Below, piece after piece: positions 11,188 through 19,610 of a DNA stretch of 34,928 nucleotides (position 1 is the stretch's first letter; the number at the start of each line of letters is the position of its first letter). The notes under the pieces are model-generated. The model was not told where the DNA came from. It saw nothing but the letters and a program-made list of their open reading frames with translations, and ran no database searches. The stretch is taken from NCBI GenBank assembly GCA_015654745.1, contig JAATGH010000471.1, positions 1 to 34,928 on the forward strand, given 5' to 3'. The position numbers were made by a program, and so were the translations under genes. This stretch comes from Enterobacterales bacterium. Lineage in GTDB: Bacteria > Pseudomonadota > Gammaproteobacteria > Enterobacterales > Enterobacteriaceae.

Positions 11188-12630
11188 TTATTTTGCGCGC
11201 CGTGGGGACGGTGACGGCAGCGCGGCCGGCGTCACGGCCGTCACCTGGCTGTCCACCCACCCGTCCATCAGACGAGTGGTCAGCGTTTCGCCGGGAGCGA
11301 TCTGCGTGGTTTGCCGAATCAGCTTGCCGGACGCGTTGGTGGTGACGCTGAAACCGCGCGCCAGCGTTTTCAATGGACTGACCGCTTCCAACTGCGAACA
11401 AAGCCTGCCGAACGACTGCTGCCGTTGGTTTAACTGACGATTGATGCCCTGCTGCAACTGATACCCCAACTCCTGCAATCGACCCTGCTGGTTCAACGGA
11501 CCGGCGATGCTTTGCCGCAGGCGATACAGCAGGGTCTGTAGCCGCTGCTGCGTGCGGGCGATACGCGGGGAGGGGGTCTGCTGGTTTAAGCGCTGCAGCG
11601 CCCGCTCATGGCGGCGGCGTGCCAGGCGCAGTTGCCCTTGCAGGCTATCATCCAGGCGGCGGCGCAGCTTGATAAGCGCGGTTTGCTGACGCGCCAGGCG
11701 TAAATGGGGGTGCTGCTGCTGCAAACGGTGCTGCAGCCGGGTAAAGGCCTGCAGCCGCTGCGCCATATAGTAATCCAGCGCCATTTCCAAACGCTGGCGC
11801 TGTGACTGGATTTGCCGCACCAGCTCCAGCTGATTACGGCTGACCAGCTCCGCCGCCGCCGAAGGGGTCGGCGCGCGCAAATCGGCGACGAAGTCGGCAA
11901 TGGTCACATCGGTTTCATGGCCAACGGCGCTGACCACCGGCAGAATGCTGGCAAAAATCGCCCGCGCCACCCGCTCATCGTTGAAACTCCACAAATCTTC
12001 CAGCGAGCCGCCGCCCCGGCCGACGATCAGCACATCGCATTCGCCGCGGCGGTTGGCACACTCGATGGCCCGCACGATCTGCGCCGGCGCGTCCAGCCCT
12101 TGCACCGGCGTGGGGTAGATCACTACCGGCAGCGACGGATCGCGCCGGCGTAAAATATTCAGGATATCGTGCAGCGCGGCGCCGCTGGCGGACGTGATCA
12201 CGCCGACCCGGCGCGCCGGGCTGGGTAAAGGCCGCTTATGGCGTTGATCAAACAATCCTTCGGCGGATAGGCGCTCTTTAAGCTGTTCGAACTGCTGTTG
12301 CAGCAAGCCGTCGCCGGCGGGCTGCATGCTTTCGGCGATCAGCTGATAGTCGCCGCGCGGTTCATAAAGTGTCAACGCCGCCCGCACCAGCACCTGCTGG
12401 CCGTTGCGCGGCGCGAAGGTGACCCGCCGGTTGCCGTTGCGGAACATAGCGCAGCGCACCTGGGCCCGGTCATCCTTGAGGGTGAAATACCAGTGACCGG
12501 AGGCGGGCTGCGAGAAGTTGGAGATTTCGCCGGTAAGCCAGACCTGGCCCATTTCGCCTTCCAGCAGTTCTCGCACCGTCTGGTTAAGACGGGAGACGGT
12601 AAAAATCAGTGCGGTGGCGGGTGTGGACAT
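11188..12630 (-). CDS. xseA: Exodeoxyribonuclease VII large subunit
   Basis: A 480-residue catalytic subunit of ExoVII, which degrades single-stranded DNA together with XseB in the cytoplasm. An N-terminal OB-fold ([20 protein letters not shown]) is followed by the nuclease domain ([59 protein letters not shown]) and a long glutamine/arginine-rich coiled coil. It is slightly longer than E. coli XseA (456), mainly at the C-terminus, which ends in a basic, proline/serine-rich tail. It is divergent from guaB, as in E. coli, but its usual yfgJ neighbour has been displaced. Confidence 0.96.
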   Translation of the reverse strand: MSTPATALIFTVSRLNQTVRELLEGEMGQVWLTGEISNFSQPASGHWYFTLKDDRAQVRCAMFRNGNRRVTFAPRNGQQVLVRAALTLYEPRGDYQLIAESMQPAGDGLLQQQFEQLKERLSAEGLFDQRHKRPLPSPARRVGVITSASGAALHDILNILRRRDPSLPVVIYPTPVQGLDAPAQIVRAIECANRRGECDVLIVGRGGGSLEDLWSFNDERVARAIFASILPVVSAVGHETDVTIADFVADLRAPTPSAAAELVSRNQLELVRQIQSQRQRLEMALDYYMAQRLQAFTRLQHRLQQQHPHLRLARQQTALIKLRRRLDDSLQGQLRLARRRHERALQRLNQQTPSPRIARTQQRLQTLLYRLRQSIAGPLNQQGRLQELGYQLQQGINRQLNQRQQSFGRLCSQLEAVSPLKTLARGFSVTTNASGKLIRQTTQIAPGETLTTRLMDGWVDSQVTAVTPAALPSPSPRRAK

Positions 12631-12722
12631 GTGAGCCAGATCAACTTTCTAAAACAAAGGTTAATCGGTTGATATTACTTATCGTGTAGCGGTTATCAAG
12701 CGTTTTTTTTAAAAAGTGCTGG

Positions 12723-12748
12723 AGGCAACCGGTTACGTTCTGTATAAT
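12723..12748 (+). promoter_or_regulatory. guaB promoter with PurR-like box
   Basis: A consensus -10, TATAAT, lies at 12743-12748. Immediately upstream, 12723-12738 (AGGCAACCGGTTACGT) matches the PurR box consensus at about 12 of 16 positions, including the central CG. E. coli guaBA is controlled by PurR from a site in this same position. Binding here would block polymerase when hypoxanthine or guanine is plentiful. Confidence 0.7.
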
Positions 12749-12791
12749 GCCACGGCAATATTTTATACATTAATCCGGTGAGATATTGCAT

Positions 12792-14255
12792 ATGCTACGA
12801 ATCGCTAAAGAAGCACTGACGTTCGACGATCTCCTCCTGTTACCCGCGCATTCCACCGTTTTGCCCAACACGGCCGAACTCGGCACGCAGCTGACCAAAA
12901 AAATACGCCTGAATATTCCCTTACTGTCCGCCGCCATGGATACGGTAACCGAAGCGCCTTTGGCGATCGCCCTGGCACAAGAAGGGGGCATTGGGTTCAT
13001 CCATAAAAATATGCCTATTGAGCGCCAGGCCGAAGAAGTGCGCCGGGTGAAAGCACATGAAAGCGGGGTGGTCACCGACCCTAAAACCGTCACCCCGGGC
13101 ACCACGCTGTCCCAGGTTAAGGAAATGACCGCCCGCTACGGGTTCGCCGGTTATCCGGTAGTGACCGACGACAACGAATTGGTCGGCATTATCACCGGCC
13201 GCGACGTGCGGTTTGTCACCGATTTATCCCAGCCGGTCACCGCGGTAATGACCCCTAAAGAGCGCCTGGTCACCGTCAAGGAAGGCGAAGCTCGCGAAGT
13301 GGTTTTGCAGAAGATGCATGAAAAACGCGTGGAGAAAGCCTTGGTGGTCGACGCGCATTTCCATTTGCTCGGCATGATCACGGTCAAGGATTTCCAAAAG
13401 GCCGAACGCAAGCCTAATGCTTGCAAAGACGAACGTGGCCGCCTGCGCGTTGGCGCGGCGGTCGGTGCCGGCGCTGGTAACGAAGACCGCATTGATGCGC
13501 TGGTGGCCGCCGGCGTTGACGTGCTGCTGATTGACTCATCCCACGGGCATTCCGAAGGCGTGCTGCAGCGTATTCGCGATACCCGCGCCAAATACCCGGA
13601 TCTGCAAATCATCGGTGGTAACGTTGCCACCGGCTCCGGCGCCATCGCCCTGGTCGAAGCCGGCGTCAGCGCGGTCAAGGTCGGTATCGGCCCGGGTTCC
13701 ATTTGCACCACCCGTATCGTTACCGGCGTCGGCGTACCGCAAATCACCGCCATTTCCGATGCGGTGGAAGCGTTGGAAGGCACCGGCATTCCGGTGATCG
13801 CCGACGGCGGCATCCGCTTCTCCGGTGATATTGCCAAGGCCATTGCCGCCGGCGCATCCTGCGTCATGGTCGGCTCGCTGCTGGCCGGTACCGAAGAGTC
13901 CCCGGGTGATATCGAGCTGTATCAGGGGCGCTCCTTCAAATCCTATCGCGGCATGGGATCCCTCGGCGCCATGTCCAAAGGATCGTCAGACCGCTATTTC
14001 CAGACCGACAACGCCGCCGATAAACTGGTGCCGGAAGGTATCGAAGGCCGGGTGGCCTACAAGGGCCGGTTGAAAGAGATCGTCCATCAGCAAATGGGCG
14101 GACTGCGTTCCTGTATGGGCCTGACCGGCTGTGCTACTATCGACGAACTGCGCACCAAAGCTGAATTTGTCCGTATCAGCGGCGCCGGCATCCAGGAAAG
14201 CCACGTCCACGACGTCGCCATTACCAAGGAATCGCCGAACTACCGCATGGGCTAA
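12792..14255 (+). CDS. guaB: Inosine-5'-monophosphate dehydrogenase
   Basis: A 487-residue IMP dehydrogenase that oxidises IMP to XMP with NAD, the committed step to GMP. It has a TIM barrel with two inserted CBS domains (roughly residues 95-200). The loop GPGSICTTR carries the catalytic cysteine (near 305), and DGGIRFSGD, the flap GSSDRYFQ and the C-terminal [10 protein letters not shown] are present. The ATG at 12792 gives the E. coli N-terminus ([13 protein letters not shown]) and follows GGTGAG; an in-frame TTG two codons earlier is not needed. First gene of guaBA. Confidence 0.98.
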   Translation: MLRIAKEALTFDDLLLLPAHSTVLPNTAELGTQLTKKIRLNIPLLSAAMDTVTEAPLAIALAQEGGIGFIHKNMPIERQAEEVRRVKAHESGVVTDPKTVTPGTTLSQVKEMTARYGFAGYPVVTDDNELVGIITGRDVRFVTDLSQPVTAVMTPKERLVTVKEGEAREVVLQKMHEKRVEKALVVDAHFHLLGMITVKDFQKAERKPNACKDERGRLRVGAAVGAGAGNEDRIDALVAAGVDVLLIDSSHGHSEGVLQRIRDTRAKYPDLQIIGGNVATGSGAIALVEAGVSAVKVGIGPGSICTTRIVTGVGVPQITAISDAVEALEGTGIPVIADGGIRFSGDIAKAIAAGASCVMVGSLLAGTEESPGDIELYQGRSFKSYRGMGSLGAMSKGSSDRYFQTDNAADKLVPEGIEGRVAYKGRLKEIVHQQMGGLRSCMGLTGCATIDELRTKAEFVRISGAGIQESHVHDVAITKESPNYRMG

Positions 14256-14285
14256 CATTGACCGCTACGCGCGCCCATGAGCAGC

Positions 14286-14349
14286 GGAATGGCCGACGCC
14301 CGGCCATTCCCCGTTTGACTATGCCCGACCGAGGTCGGGTGGTTTTTTT
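14286..14349 (+). terminator. Double hairpin with U-tract between guaB and guaA
   Basis: A perfect 10-bp stem (GGAATGGCCG at 14286-14295, CGGCCATTCC at 14301-14310) is followed by a second stem, CCCGAC/GTCGGG with loop CGAG (14324-14339), and then TGG plus seven T residues. The second hairpin is a good intrinsic terminator, so part of the transcripts should stop before guaA. Confidence 0.75.
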
Positions 14350-14381
14350 ATATTGATATCCGCTTCTGGAATACGCCCCAT

Positions 14382-15959
14382 ATGACTGATAATATTCATA
14401 AACATCGCATTCTAATTCTGGATTTCGGTTCGCAATACACCCAGCTGATTGCCCGCCGGGTTCGTGAACTCGGCGTCTATTGTGAACTTTGGGCCTGGGA
14501 TGTGACGGAGGCGCAGATTCGCGCTTTTGCCCCCAGCGGCATTATTCTCTCCGGCGGCCCGGAGAGCACCACCGAACAGAACAGCTCCATTGCGCCGGAA
14601 TACGTCTATCAGGCCGGCGTGCCGGTGCTGGGCGTCTGCTACGGCATGCAAACCATGGCCATGCAGCTGGGCGGCAGGGTGGAAGGCTCCCATCAGCGTG
14701 AATTTGGTTATGCCCAGGTAGAGGTGTTGCAAGACTGCGCCCTGGTGCGCGATATCCAGGATTCCCTGAGCGCCAACGGCAAGCCGCTGCTGGACGTTTG
14801 GATGAGCCATGGCGACAAGGTGACCGGCATCCCCGGCGATTTCGTGACCGTCGCCAGCACCGAATCCTGCCGTTTCGCCATTATGGCCAATGAAGAAAAG
14901 CGGTTTTACGGCGTGCAGTTCCATCCCGAAGTGACCCATACCCATCAGGGACAGCAGATCCTGCAGCGTTTTGTGCGCGATATTTGCGGATGCGAGTCGC
15001 TGTGGACGCCGGATAAAATTATCGAAGACGCCATCACCCGTTTACGCGACCAAATCGGCGAGGATCACGTGATTCTCGGCCTGTCGGGCGGCGTGGATTC
15101 ATCGGTCACCGCCATGCTGCTGCACCGCGCCATCGGTAAACGCTTGACCTGCGTCTTTGTCGACAATGGTTTGCTGCGCCTTAACGAGGCCAGCCAGGTA
15201 TTGGAAATGTTCGGCGAGAAATACGGTCTGAACATTGTGCATGTGCCCGCCGAGGAGCTGTTCCTTAGCGCGCTGGCCGGCGTGTCGGAACCCGAGGCCA
15301 AGCGCAAAATCATCGGCCGGGTGTTTGTGGAAGTATTCGATCGCGAAGCCAGCAAACAGTCCGCGGTGAAATGGCTGGCGCAGGGCACCATCTACCCCGA
15401 TGTTATCGAATCCGCGGCCTCCGCTACCGGCAAGGCCCACGTTATCAAGTCCCATCACAATGTCGGCGGCCTGCCGCTGGAGATGAAGCTGGGCCTGGTG
15501 GAGCCGCTTAAGGAGCTGTTCAAGGACGAAGTGCGTAAAATCGGCCTGGAACTCGGCCTGCCGTACGATATGCTTTACCGCCATCCGTTCCCCGGCCCGG
15601 GCCTGGGCGTGCGTGTTTTGGGCGAAGTGAAGAAAGAGTACTGCGACCTGCTGCGCCAAGCCGACGCGATCTTCATCGATGAGCTGCACAAGGCCGATCT
15701 GTACAATAAGGTCAGCCAGGCGTTTACCGTCTTCCTGCCGGTGCGCTCGGTGGGCGTGATGGGGGACGGGCGTAAATATGACTGGGTGGTATCCCTGCGG
15801 GCGGTTGAAACCATCGACTTTATGACGGCGCATTGGGCCCATCTGCCCTATGAGTTCCTCGGCCGGGTCTCCAATCGCATTATCAACGAAGTCGACGGCA
15901 TTTCCCGGGTCGTCTACGACATCTCTGGCAAACCGCCGGCGACGATTGAGTGGGAGTGA
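14382..15959 (+). CDS. guaA: GMP synthase (glutamine-hydrolysing)
   Basis: A 525-residue protein, the same length as E. coli GuaA, that converts XMP to GMP with ATP and glutamine. The N-terminal class I amidotransferase domain has the nucleophile Cys86 in GVCYGMQ and the His/Glu pair in VQFHPEVTH. The ATP-pyrophosphatase domain has the P-loop LSGGVDSSV, and the C-terminal dimerisation domain ends in KPPATIEWE. It follows guaB after 126 bp, a gap that contains a terminator. Confidence 0.98.
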   Translation: MTDNIHKHRILILDFGSQYTQLIARRVRELGVYCELWAWDVTEAQIRAFAPSGIILSGGPESTTEQNSSIAPEYVYQAGVPVLGVCYGMQTMAMQLGGRVEGSHQREFGYAQVEVLQDCALVRDIQDSLSANGKPLLDVWMSHGDKVTGIPGDFVTVASTESCRFAIMANEEKRFYGVQFHPEVTHTHQGQQILQRFVRDICGCESLWTPDKIIEDAITRLRDQIGEDHVILGLSGGVDSSVTAMLLHRAIGKRLTCVFVDNGLLRLNEASQVLEMFGEKYGLNIVHVPAEELFLSALAGVSEPEAKRKIIGRVFVEVFDREASKQSAVKWLAQGTIYPDVIESAASATGKAHVIKSHHNVGGLPLEMKLGLVEPLKELFKDEVRKIGLELGLPYDMLYRHPFPGPGLGVRVLGEVKKEYCDLLRQADAIFIDELHKADLYNKVSQAFTVFLPVRSVGVMGDGRKYDWVVSLRAVETIDFMTAHWAHLPYEFLGRVSNRIINEVDGISRVVYDISGKPPATIEWE

Positions 15960-16000
15960 TTTAATCGCTTCATTACGATTTGAGATGATAGTTTGATTAC

Positions 16001-16029
16001 AAAACCCGCCGAGTTTGAGCGGGTTTTTT
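16001..16029 (+). terminator. guaA terminator
   Basis: A 9-bp stem (AAAACCCGC, GCGGGTTTT) with a 9-nt loop runs into a T-tract. It lies 41 bp after the guaA stop and is a strong intrinsic terminator. Confidence 0.9.
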
Positions 16030-16153
16030 ATGCGGTAAAGTAAGCCCAGCGCTGAAGCAACCTTTATCGGCATTAACTTATTAATTTCAGTATTACTTAT
16101 TCATTAGTTTCAGAAGCAATACAGTATCTTGACCTTTCATTTTTACCCTTGCT

Positions 16154-16228
16154 TGTCCTGTGTCCTGTGTCCTGTGTCCTGTGTCCTGTGTCCTGTGTCC
16201 TGTGTCCTGTGTCCGGGGACACGGGACA
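16154..16228. repeat. Heptanucleotide tandem repeat ending in an inverted copy
   Basis: Eight full copies of TGTCCTG plus a partial TGTCC span 16154-16214. The last part (16203-16214) is followed, after GG, by its near-perfect reverse complement (16217-16228, one mismatch), giving a 12-bp hairpin. The tract is intergenic, between the guaA terminator and the 3' end of the HxlR gene. Such a repeat should vary in copy number by slippage, but it lies in no reading frame I can support. Confidence 0.9.
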
Positions 16229-16246
16229 ATGCATTGGCGCACGCCG

Positions 16247-16636
16247 CTATGAGTGCGGCATCACCGTTTTGTCGTAACGCTCGCGTGAATCCTCGATCTG
16301 CTGCAAATGCAGGATTGCCCATTCGTAAACGGCGGCAAAGGGTTTTTGCAGCGTATGGCCTAGCTCAGTGATCGCATACTCCACCGCAACGGGCGAGGTT
16401 GTCAGGACATGCCGGGAGATCAGGCCGTTTCGTTCCATTCGTCTTAGGGCCTGCGTCAATGCTTTGTGCGTGATGCCTTCCAGTTTGCGCATTAACTCGT
16501 TGAAACGCGTTGGCTGTTCCTCCAGTATTGTCAGGATCATCACGGACCACTTATTGGCCACTTGATCGAAGAAGGAGCGGGCGGCGCAATCGGCAAAGAA
16601 TATATCGCTGATCTCCGGTGACACGGGGCGAGGCAT
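16247..16636 (-). CDS. HxlR-family transcriptional regulator (first copy)
   Basis: A 129-residue winged-helix regulator. The family core is visible: KWSVMILTILEEQPTRFNEL, then ITHKALTQALRRMERNGLI, then a wing with VAVEYAITELGHTL. A single N-terminal cysteine, Cys17, lies just before the first helix, the position used for thiol sensing in several HxlR proteins such as YodB and QorR. Divergent from an alpha/beta hydrolase. A perfect 22-bp palindrome lies about 20 bp upstream of its start, so it probably represses itself and the hydrolase. Sensing of quinones or aldehydes is inference. Confidence 0.88.
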   Translation of the reverse strand: MPRPVSPEISDIFFADCAARSFFDQVANKWSVMILTILEEQPTRFNELMRKLEGITHKALTQALRRMERNGLISRHVLTTSPVAVEYAITELGHTLQKPFAAVYEWAILHLQQIEDSRERYDKTVMPHS

Positions 16637-16656
16637 GGCAATATCCTTGCGTATAT

Positions 16657-16678
16657 TTACGCACCTTAAGGTGCGTAA
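16657..16678. promoter_or_regulatory. 22-bp perfect palindrome, candidate HxlR operator
   Basis: The left half TTACGCACCTT is mirrored exactly by AAGGTGCGTAA. It sits in the 108-bp region between the divergent HxlR and hydrolase genes, 20 bp upstream of the HxlR start. An uninterrupted 22-bp dyad in this position is a strong operator candidate. Confidence 0.75.
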
Positions 16679-16687
16679 TTGACTGTA

Positions 16688-16704
16688 GATATACGATGTA
16701 TATC
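16688..16704. promoter_or_regulatory. Second palindrome upstream of the hydrolase
   Basis: A 7-bp perfect inverted repeat, GATATAC and GTATATC, lies around GAT, 40 bp upstream of the hydrolase ATG. It is AT-rich and could be a second operator or simply part of the promoter. Confidence 0.4.
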
Positions 16705-16744
16705 ATATCGTCCATCAAGATTCTAGATTGTTCAAAGGACGGAT

Positions 16745-17626
16745 ATGAGGACGATCAAGCTCTCTCGTCGTGGCCCGCTGGGTTCGCCCGCAATCACCCC
16801 CCCGGCTGCACGGGTTGGGCTCGTTGGCGCAGCGTCGGACGAAACGATGCGTGCCGCAACGCTTTTTTATACTGATGCGGGTAACGGCCGAAATCTTATG
16901 TTGCTCCATGGCTGGGTTGCCGATTCCCATGATTGGAGTTGGCAGATCCCCATACTGGAAAGGCGCTATCGTACCATTGCGGTGGATCTGCGCGGGCATG
17001 GTCGATCCGACGTTATGCCGGCGGGTCAGTACCAACCTAACCATTATGCTGCAGATATCATTGCATTAATTGAAACGGACTTTGCGGGTCAAAAATTTAC
17101 CTTGATTGGACATTCCATGGGAGGGCAGATCGCCGCGCGCATAGCCGCGTTGCGTCCAGATTTGGTTGATGCCGTGATTTCCGTCGACGGTTCGTTGGGA
17201 TTCGATGATCGGTTCACGCCGCTTTTCCAGGCAACAGCCGACCGGCTTCAGACTGAAAATCCCGTCAGTGTGGCGTTGTCGATGCTTGAAAATTTTTACG
17301 ATGCGGCGACCAGCCCAGCGTTGAAAGCCTGGCATGCGCGCCGAATAATGGGCATGCCCCTAGCTCCTTTTCGAGAGTCCTTTGGGCCCCTTTTCCTGGG
17401 CGCGGATCAGGTTGGGGTGGGCGCGGGCAGTGAGGCATTATTGAAGACGATCGGCGTGCCCTTTTATCATCTTTGCCGTTTCAAGGATCAGGCCGATCGG
17501 ATGCGCGGATGGTGCACGCATCCCAAGTCAAAAGTGGAGCTGTGGGAACATGCAGGTCACTGGATTATGCAAGACCGCCCCGACGAGGTGAATGCGGCAA
17601 TGGTAGCCTGGCTTGATGGGGTATGA
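16745..17626 (+). CDS. Alpha/beta-hydrolase fold enzyme
   Basis: A 293-residue alpha/beta hydrolase. The oxyanion segment LMLLHGWVAD, RTIAVDLRGHGRSD, the nucleophile elbow GHSMGGQ and a C-terminal histidine in EHAGHWIMQ give a Ser-His(-Asp) catalytic set of the non-haem peroxidase or esterase type. The first 35 residues are unusual (proline- and arginine-rich, not a clear signal peptide); a start at the later Met (MRAATLFYTDAGNG, residue 35) would give a normal-length enzyme. GGAC before the ATG at 16745 is a fair ribosome binding site, so I keep the longer form. Divergent from and probably controlled by the HxlR protein. Substrate unknown. Confidence 0.82.
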   Translation: MRTIKLSRRGPLGSPAITPPAARVGLVGAASDETMRAATLFYTDAGNGRNLMLLHGWVADSHDWSWQIPILERRYRTIAVDLRGHGRSDVMPAGQYQPNHYAADIIALIETDFAGQKFTLIGHSMGGQIAARIAALRPDLVDAVISVDGSLGFDDRFTPLFQATADRLQTENPVSVALSMLENFYDAATSPALKAWHARRIMGMPLAPFRESFGPLFLGADQVGVGAGSEALLKTIGVPFYHLCRFKDQADRMRGWCTHPKSKVELWEHAGHWIMQDRPDEVNAAMVAWLDGV

Positions 17627-17651
17627 AGGTTGGGCAAGCCCTCACTTGATA

Positions 17652-17688
17652 AAACAAGAGCACGCGGAGTGCGCTTGTTTCCTTTTTT
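17652..17688 (+). terminator. Hydrolase terminator
   Basis: AAACAAG at 17652-17658 and CTTGTTT at 17674-17680 frame an inner GCAC/GTGC stem with one mismatch, followed by CC and six T residues. The remaining 160 bp to the DJ-1 gene hold nothing I can assign. Confidence 0.75.
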
Positions 17689-17848
17689 AAACCCTCGGCT
17701 GGCCGGACCGCAAGACGTTTTCCTGGTCTCCAGCCGTGGGTTCCGGGCCCATGTCTGTTCCAAGAGCCCGTTCATCGGCAACGTAACCCGCGCCCGACTG
17801 GCAGGGTAGGCCGCCATTGGACCGGTTTTGACCATCGCCAGGTGCCTG

Positions 17849-18529
17849 TTACTTCACAAGCTGCTTGATAAGCAAAGTTGCCGTGGCTGCCGAGGACATT
17901 GGATTTTGACCGGTAATCAGCAGACCATCGCTGACGACATATGAACTCCAGTCCTCACCTTTAGAATAGATACCGCCTTTCGCCATCAGCTCGTCTTCAA
18001 CCAGGAAAGGAACAATATTGGTCAGCCCAACCGCGTCCTCTTCAGTGTTGGTAAATCCCGTGACCTTTTTACCTTCAACCAATGGTTTTCCTGCCGGGGT
18101 TTTTACATGGCGGAGCACACCCGGCGCATGGCAGACCAAGGCAACGGGTTTGTTTGCCGCCAAGAATGACTCGATCAGCGCGATGGAGTGCTTATCCTCT
18201 GCGAGATCCCACAGCGGACCGTGGCCACCGGGATAAAAAACAGTGTCGTAATCCGATTGCGAAATGCTGTCAAGCCGGACTGTCGACGCGAGCTGCGCCA
18301 TTGCCGCTGCGTCTGACTCGAAGCGATGTGTCTGCTCCGTCTGAAAATCAGGCTCATTGCTTTTTGGATCTAATGGCGGGTTGCCGCCTTTAGGTGAGGC
18401 TAGCGTTATCTCCGCGCCGGCATCCTTAAAGGCGTAATAAGGTGCTGCCAACTCTTCCAGCCAGAAACCCGTTTTACGCCCGGTATTACCAAGTTGGTCA
18501 TGTGAGGTAAGAACCATAAGAATTTTCAT
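17849..18529 (-). CDS. DJ-1/PfpI superfamily protein, Hsp31-like glyoxalase III type
   Basis: A 226-residue protein of the class I glutamine amidotransferase-like fold. The nucleophile elbow ALVCHAPGVL gives Cys133-His134, and TGFWLEELAAPYYAF supplies the acidic residue that activates the cysteine. The layout (KTGFWLEE, YPGGHGPLWDL, PLVEGKKVTGFTNTEE, DGLLITGQNP) follows the Hsp31 group, which detoxifies methylglyoxal without glutathione. The gene lies 145 bp downstream of a NemR-like regulator on the same strand, and a copy of that regulator's candidate operator precedes it. NemR proteins sense electrophiles including methylglyoxal, which fits. Enzyme activity itself is inferred. Confidence 0.85.
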   Translation of the reverse strand: MKILMVLTSHDQLGNTGRKTGFWLEELAAPYYAFKDAGAEITLASPKGGNPPLDPKSNEPDFQTEQTHRFESDAAAMAQLASTVRLDSISQSDYDTVFYPGGHGPLWDLAEDKHSIALIESFLAANKPVALVCHAPGVLRHVKTPAGKPLVEGKKVTGFTNTEEDAVGLTNIVPFLVEDELMAKGGIYSKGEDWSSYVVSDGLLITGQNPMSSAATATLLIKQLVK

Positions 18530-18606
18530 ATTTTTTCTCCAGCGTGGTTGAATTATCGGTTTTGAAGTTGAGCGGCCGTATTATCTCTGGTTAAGAAACG
18601 CCATAT

Positions 18607-18621
18607 TAGACCGGTCGTCTT
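18607..18621. promoter_or_regulatory. Candidate NemR-type operator before the DJ-1 gene
   Basis: TAGACCGGTCGTCTT contains AGAC-N5-GTCT dyad symmetry and is 12/15 identical to the site upstream of the TetR gene at 19301-19315. It lies 78 bp upstream of the DJ-1 start. Confidence 0.65.
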
Positions 18622-18674
18622 GATGGGGATTATAAAAAAAACACCGCCTTAAGCGCCGCTACATATCGCCCCGT

Positions 18675-19280
18675 CTAGGAGACAAGATGCAGGTTCCGCT
18701 GAGTCAGAATCAATGCTGACTCAAAAGGTTGGGTGTTACGCACAATCTTTACCATCACGCTGGCACCAAGCCAGAGTTGGTAAAGGCTTTCTGCAACACG
18801 GTCCGGTTCATCATCGATACGAAGAGAACCTTCGGCCATGCCCACTGCTAGCGCCCGCGCGAGACGCGATATTATTCCTGAGGTGCCCGATTTCAGGGTC
18901 AAACGCATATTCTCCGAAAGATCAGCCACCTCAGCCCCCAGTTTTACGGCCAGGCACTTGCCTTGGCAATCGAAGAACGACTGAGAATCCCGCCATTGCT
19001 GCCAGTAGTTCAACAATCGCTGCGCCATGGTAAAACCCGGTTGACCCAGCGTATTATCGAGGTCTGCCAGATACTCTGCAAAATAACGTTCCAACATAGC
19101 CACGCCAAACGCTTCTTTGGAGCCAAAGTAGTGATAAAAAGAACCCTTTGGCACACCCGCGTCGATGAGGATTTCATTCAAGCCGACGGCCGAGAATCCC
19201 TTGCCGGCTATAATGCGCTGGCCTGAATCAAGGATATGTTCACGGACATCATTACCATGTGGTTGGATTGCAGTAGTCAT
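18675..19280 (-). CDS. NemR-like TetR-family regulator
   Basis: A 201-residue TetR repressor. The DNA-binding helix-turn-helix ends in VPKGSFYHYFGSKEAFGVAM, which is nearly that of E. coli NemR. The ligand domain keeps GKCLAVKLGAEVADLSE: Cys109 aligns with NemR Cys106, and Lys178 (VKIVRN) with NemR Lys175, the pair that forms the reversible oxidant switch in NemR. NemR Cys116 is Ala119 here. Instead of the nemA reductase, the downstream gene is a DJ-1/Hsp31-like protein, so a role in electrophile or methylglyoxal defence is likely. A matching operator overlaps its own promoter region. Confidence 0.85.
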   Translation of the reverse strand: MTTAIQPHGNDVREHILDSGQRIIAGKGFSAVGLNEILIDAGVPKGSFYHYFGSKEAFGVAMLERYFAEYLADLDNTLGQPGFTMAQRLLNYWQQWRDSQSFFDCQGKCLAVKLGAEVADLSENMRLTLKSGTSGIISRLARALAVGMAEGSLRIDDEPDRVAESLYQLWLGASVMVKIVRNTQPFESALILTQRNLHLVS

Positions 19281-19300
19281 ATCGTTAAGTTAACACCAAA

Positions 19301-19315
19301 TATACCAGTCGTCTA
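19301..19315. promoter_or_regulatory. Candidate NemR-type operator before the TetR gene
   Basis: TATACCAGTCGTCTA (TA-N11-TA dyad with AC-N5-GT core) is centred 28 bp upstream of the regulator's ATG. It is the partner of the site at 18607-18621, and the two share 12 of 15 bases. Confidence 0.65.
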
Positions 19316-19610
19316 TAGATGACGTGAGGTAATTTTACTCATCGACCCATGCTTGAGGTTTTAAGTCGTTGAGCAAGCGCTCAGATGTGTAAACAAAAGA
19401 GCCGGGCTGGCTAATCGACGTTGACGGCAGTCACGCCCGGGTAAAGATCTACTATCCTTATAATGACCAGGAATGTTGTTAGGCAGAGTTTTGCATCATC
19501 AGCGTCTGGAGCACGTCGAAGAACCTTGGCAACCATGTGCGCTTTGCGCCGGGTCGTGGATTCCGCACGACGCATCGTTAGCAGCGTAATGTCGACGATG
19601 AGGAGTAATG
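19316..19610. other. Intergenic stretch before the HTH protein
   Basis: No supported gene. A TATAAT at 19459-19464 could be a -10 but has no good -35. A 62-codon frame (19463-19651) is arginine/serine-rich, overlaps the next gene and has no ribosome binding site. The short stretch 19530-19590 could be a remnant of a coding sequence, but I cannot name it. Confidence 0.5.

Noticed and set aside
15099-16073. 324-codon open frame opposite guaA
   Set aside because: Antisense to a fully conserved GMP synthase and running across its terminator; no family features.
16154-16228. CRISPR array or phase-variable coding repeat
   Set aside because: The units are contiguous heptamers without spacers, and no supported reading frame crosses them.
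17557-17835. 92-codon minus-strand frame downstream of the hydrolase
   Set aside because: It overlaps the hydrolase 3' end and its terminator; no recognisable domain. A gene remnant around 17700-17830 cannot be excluded.
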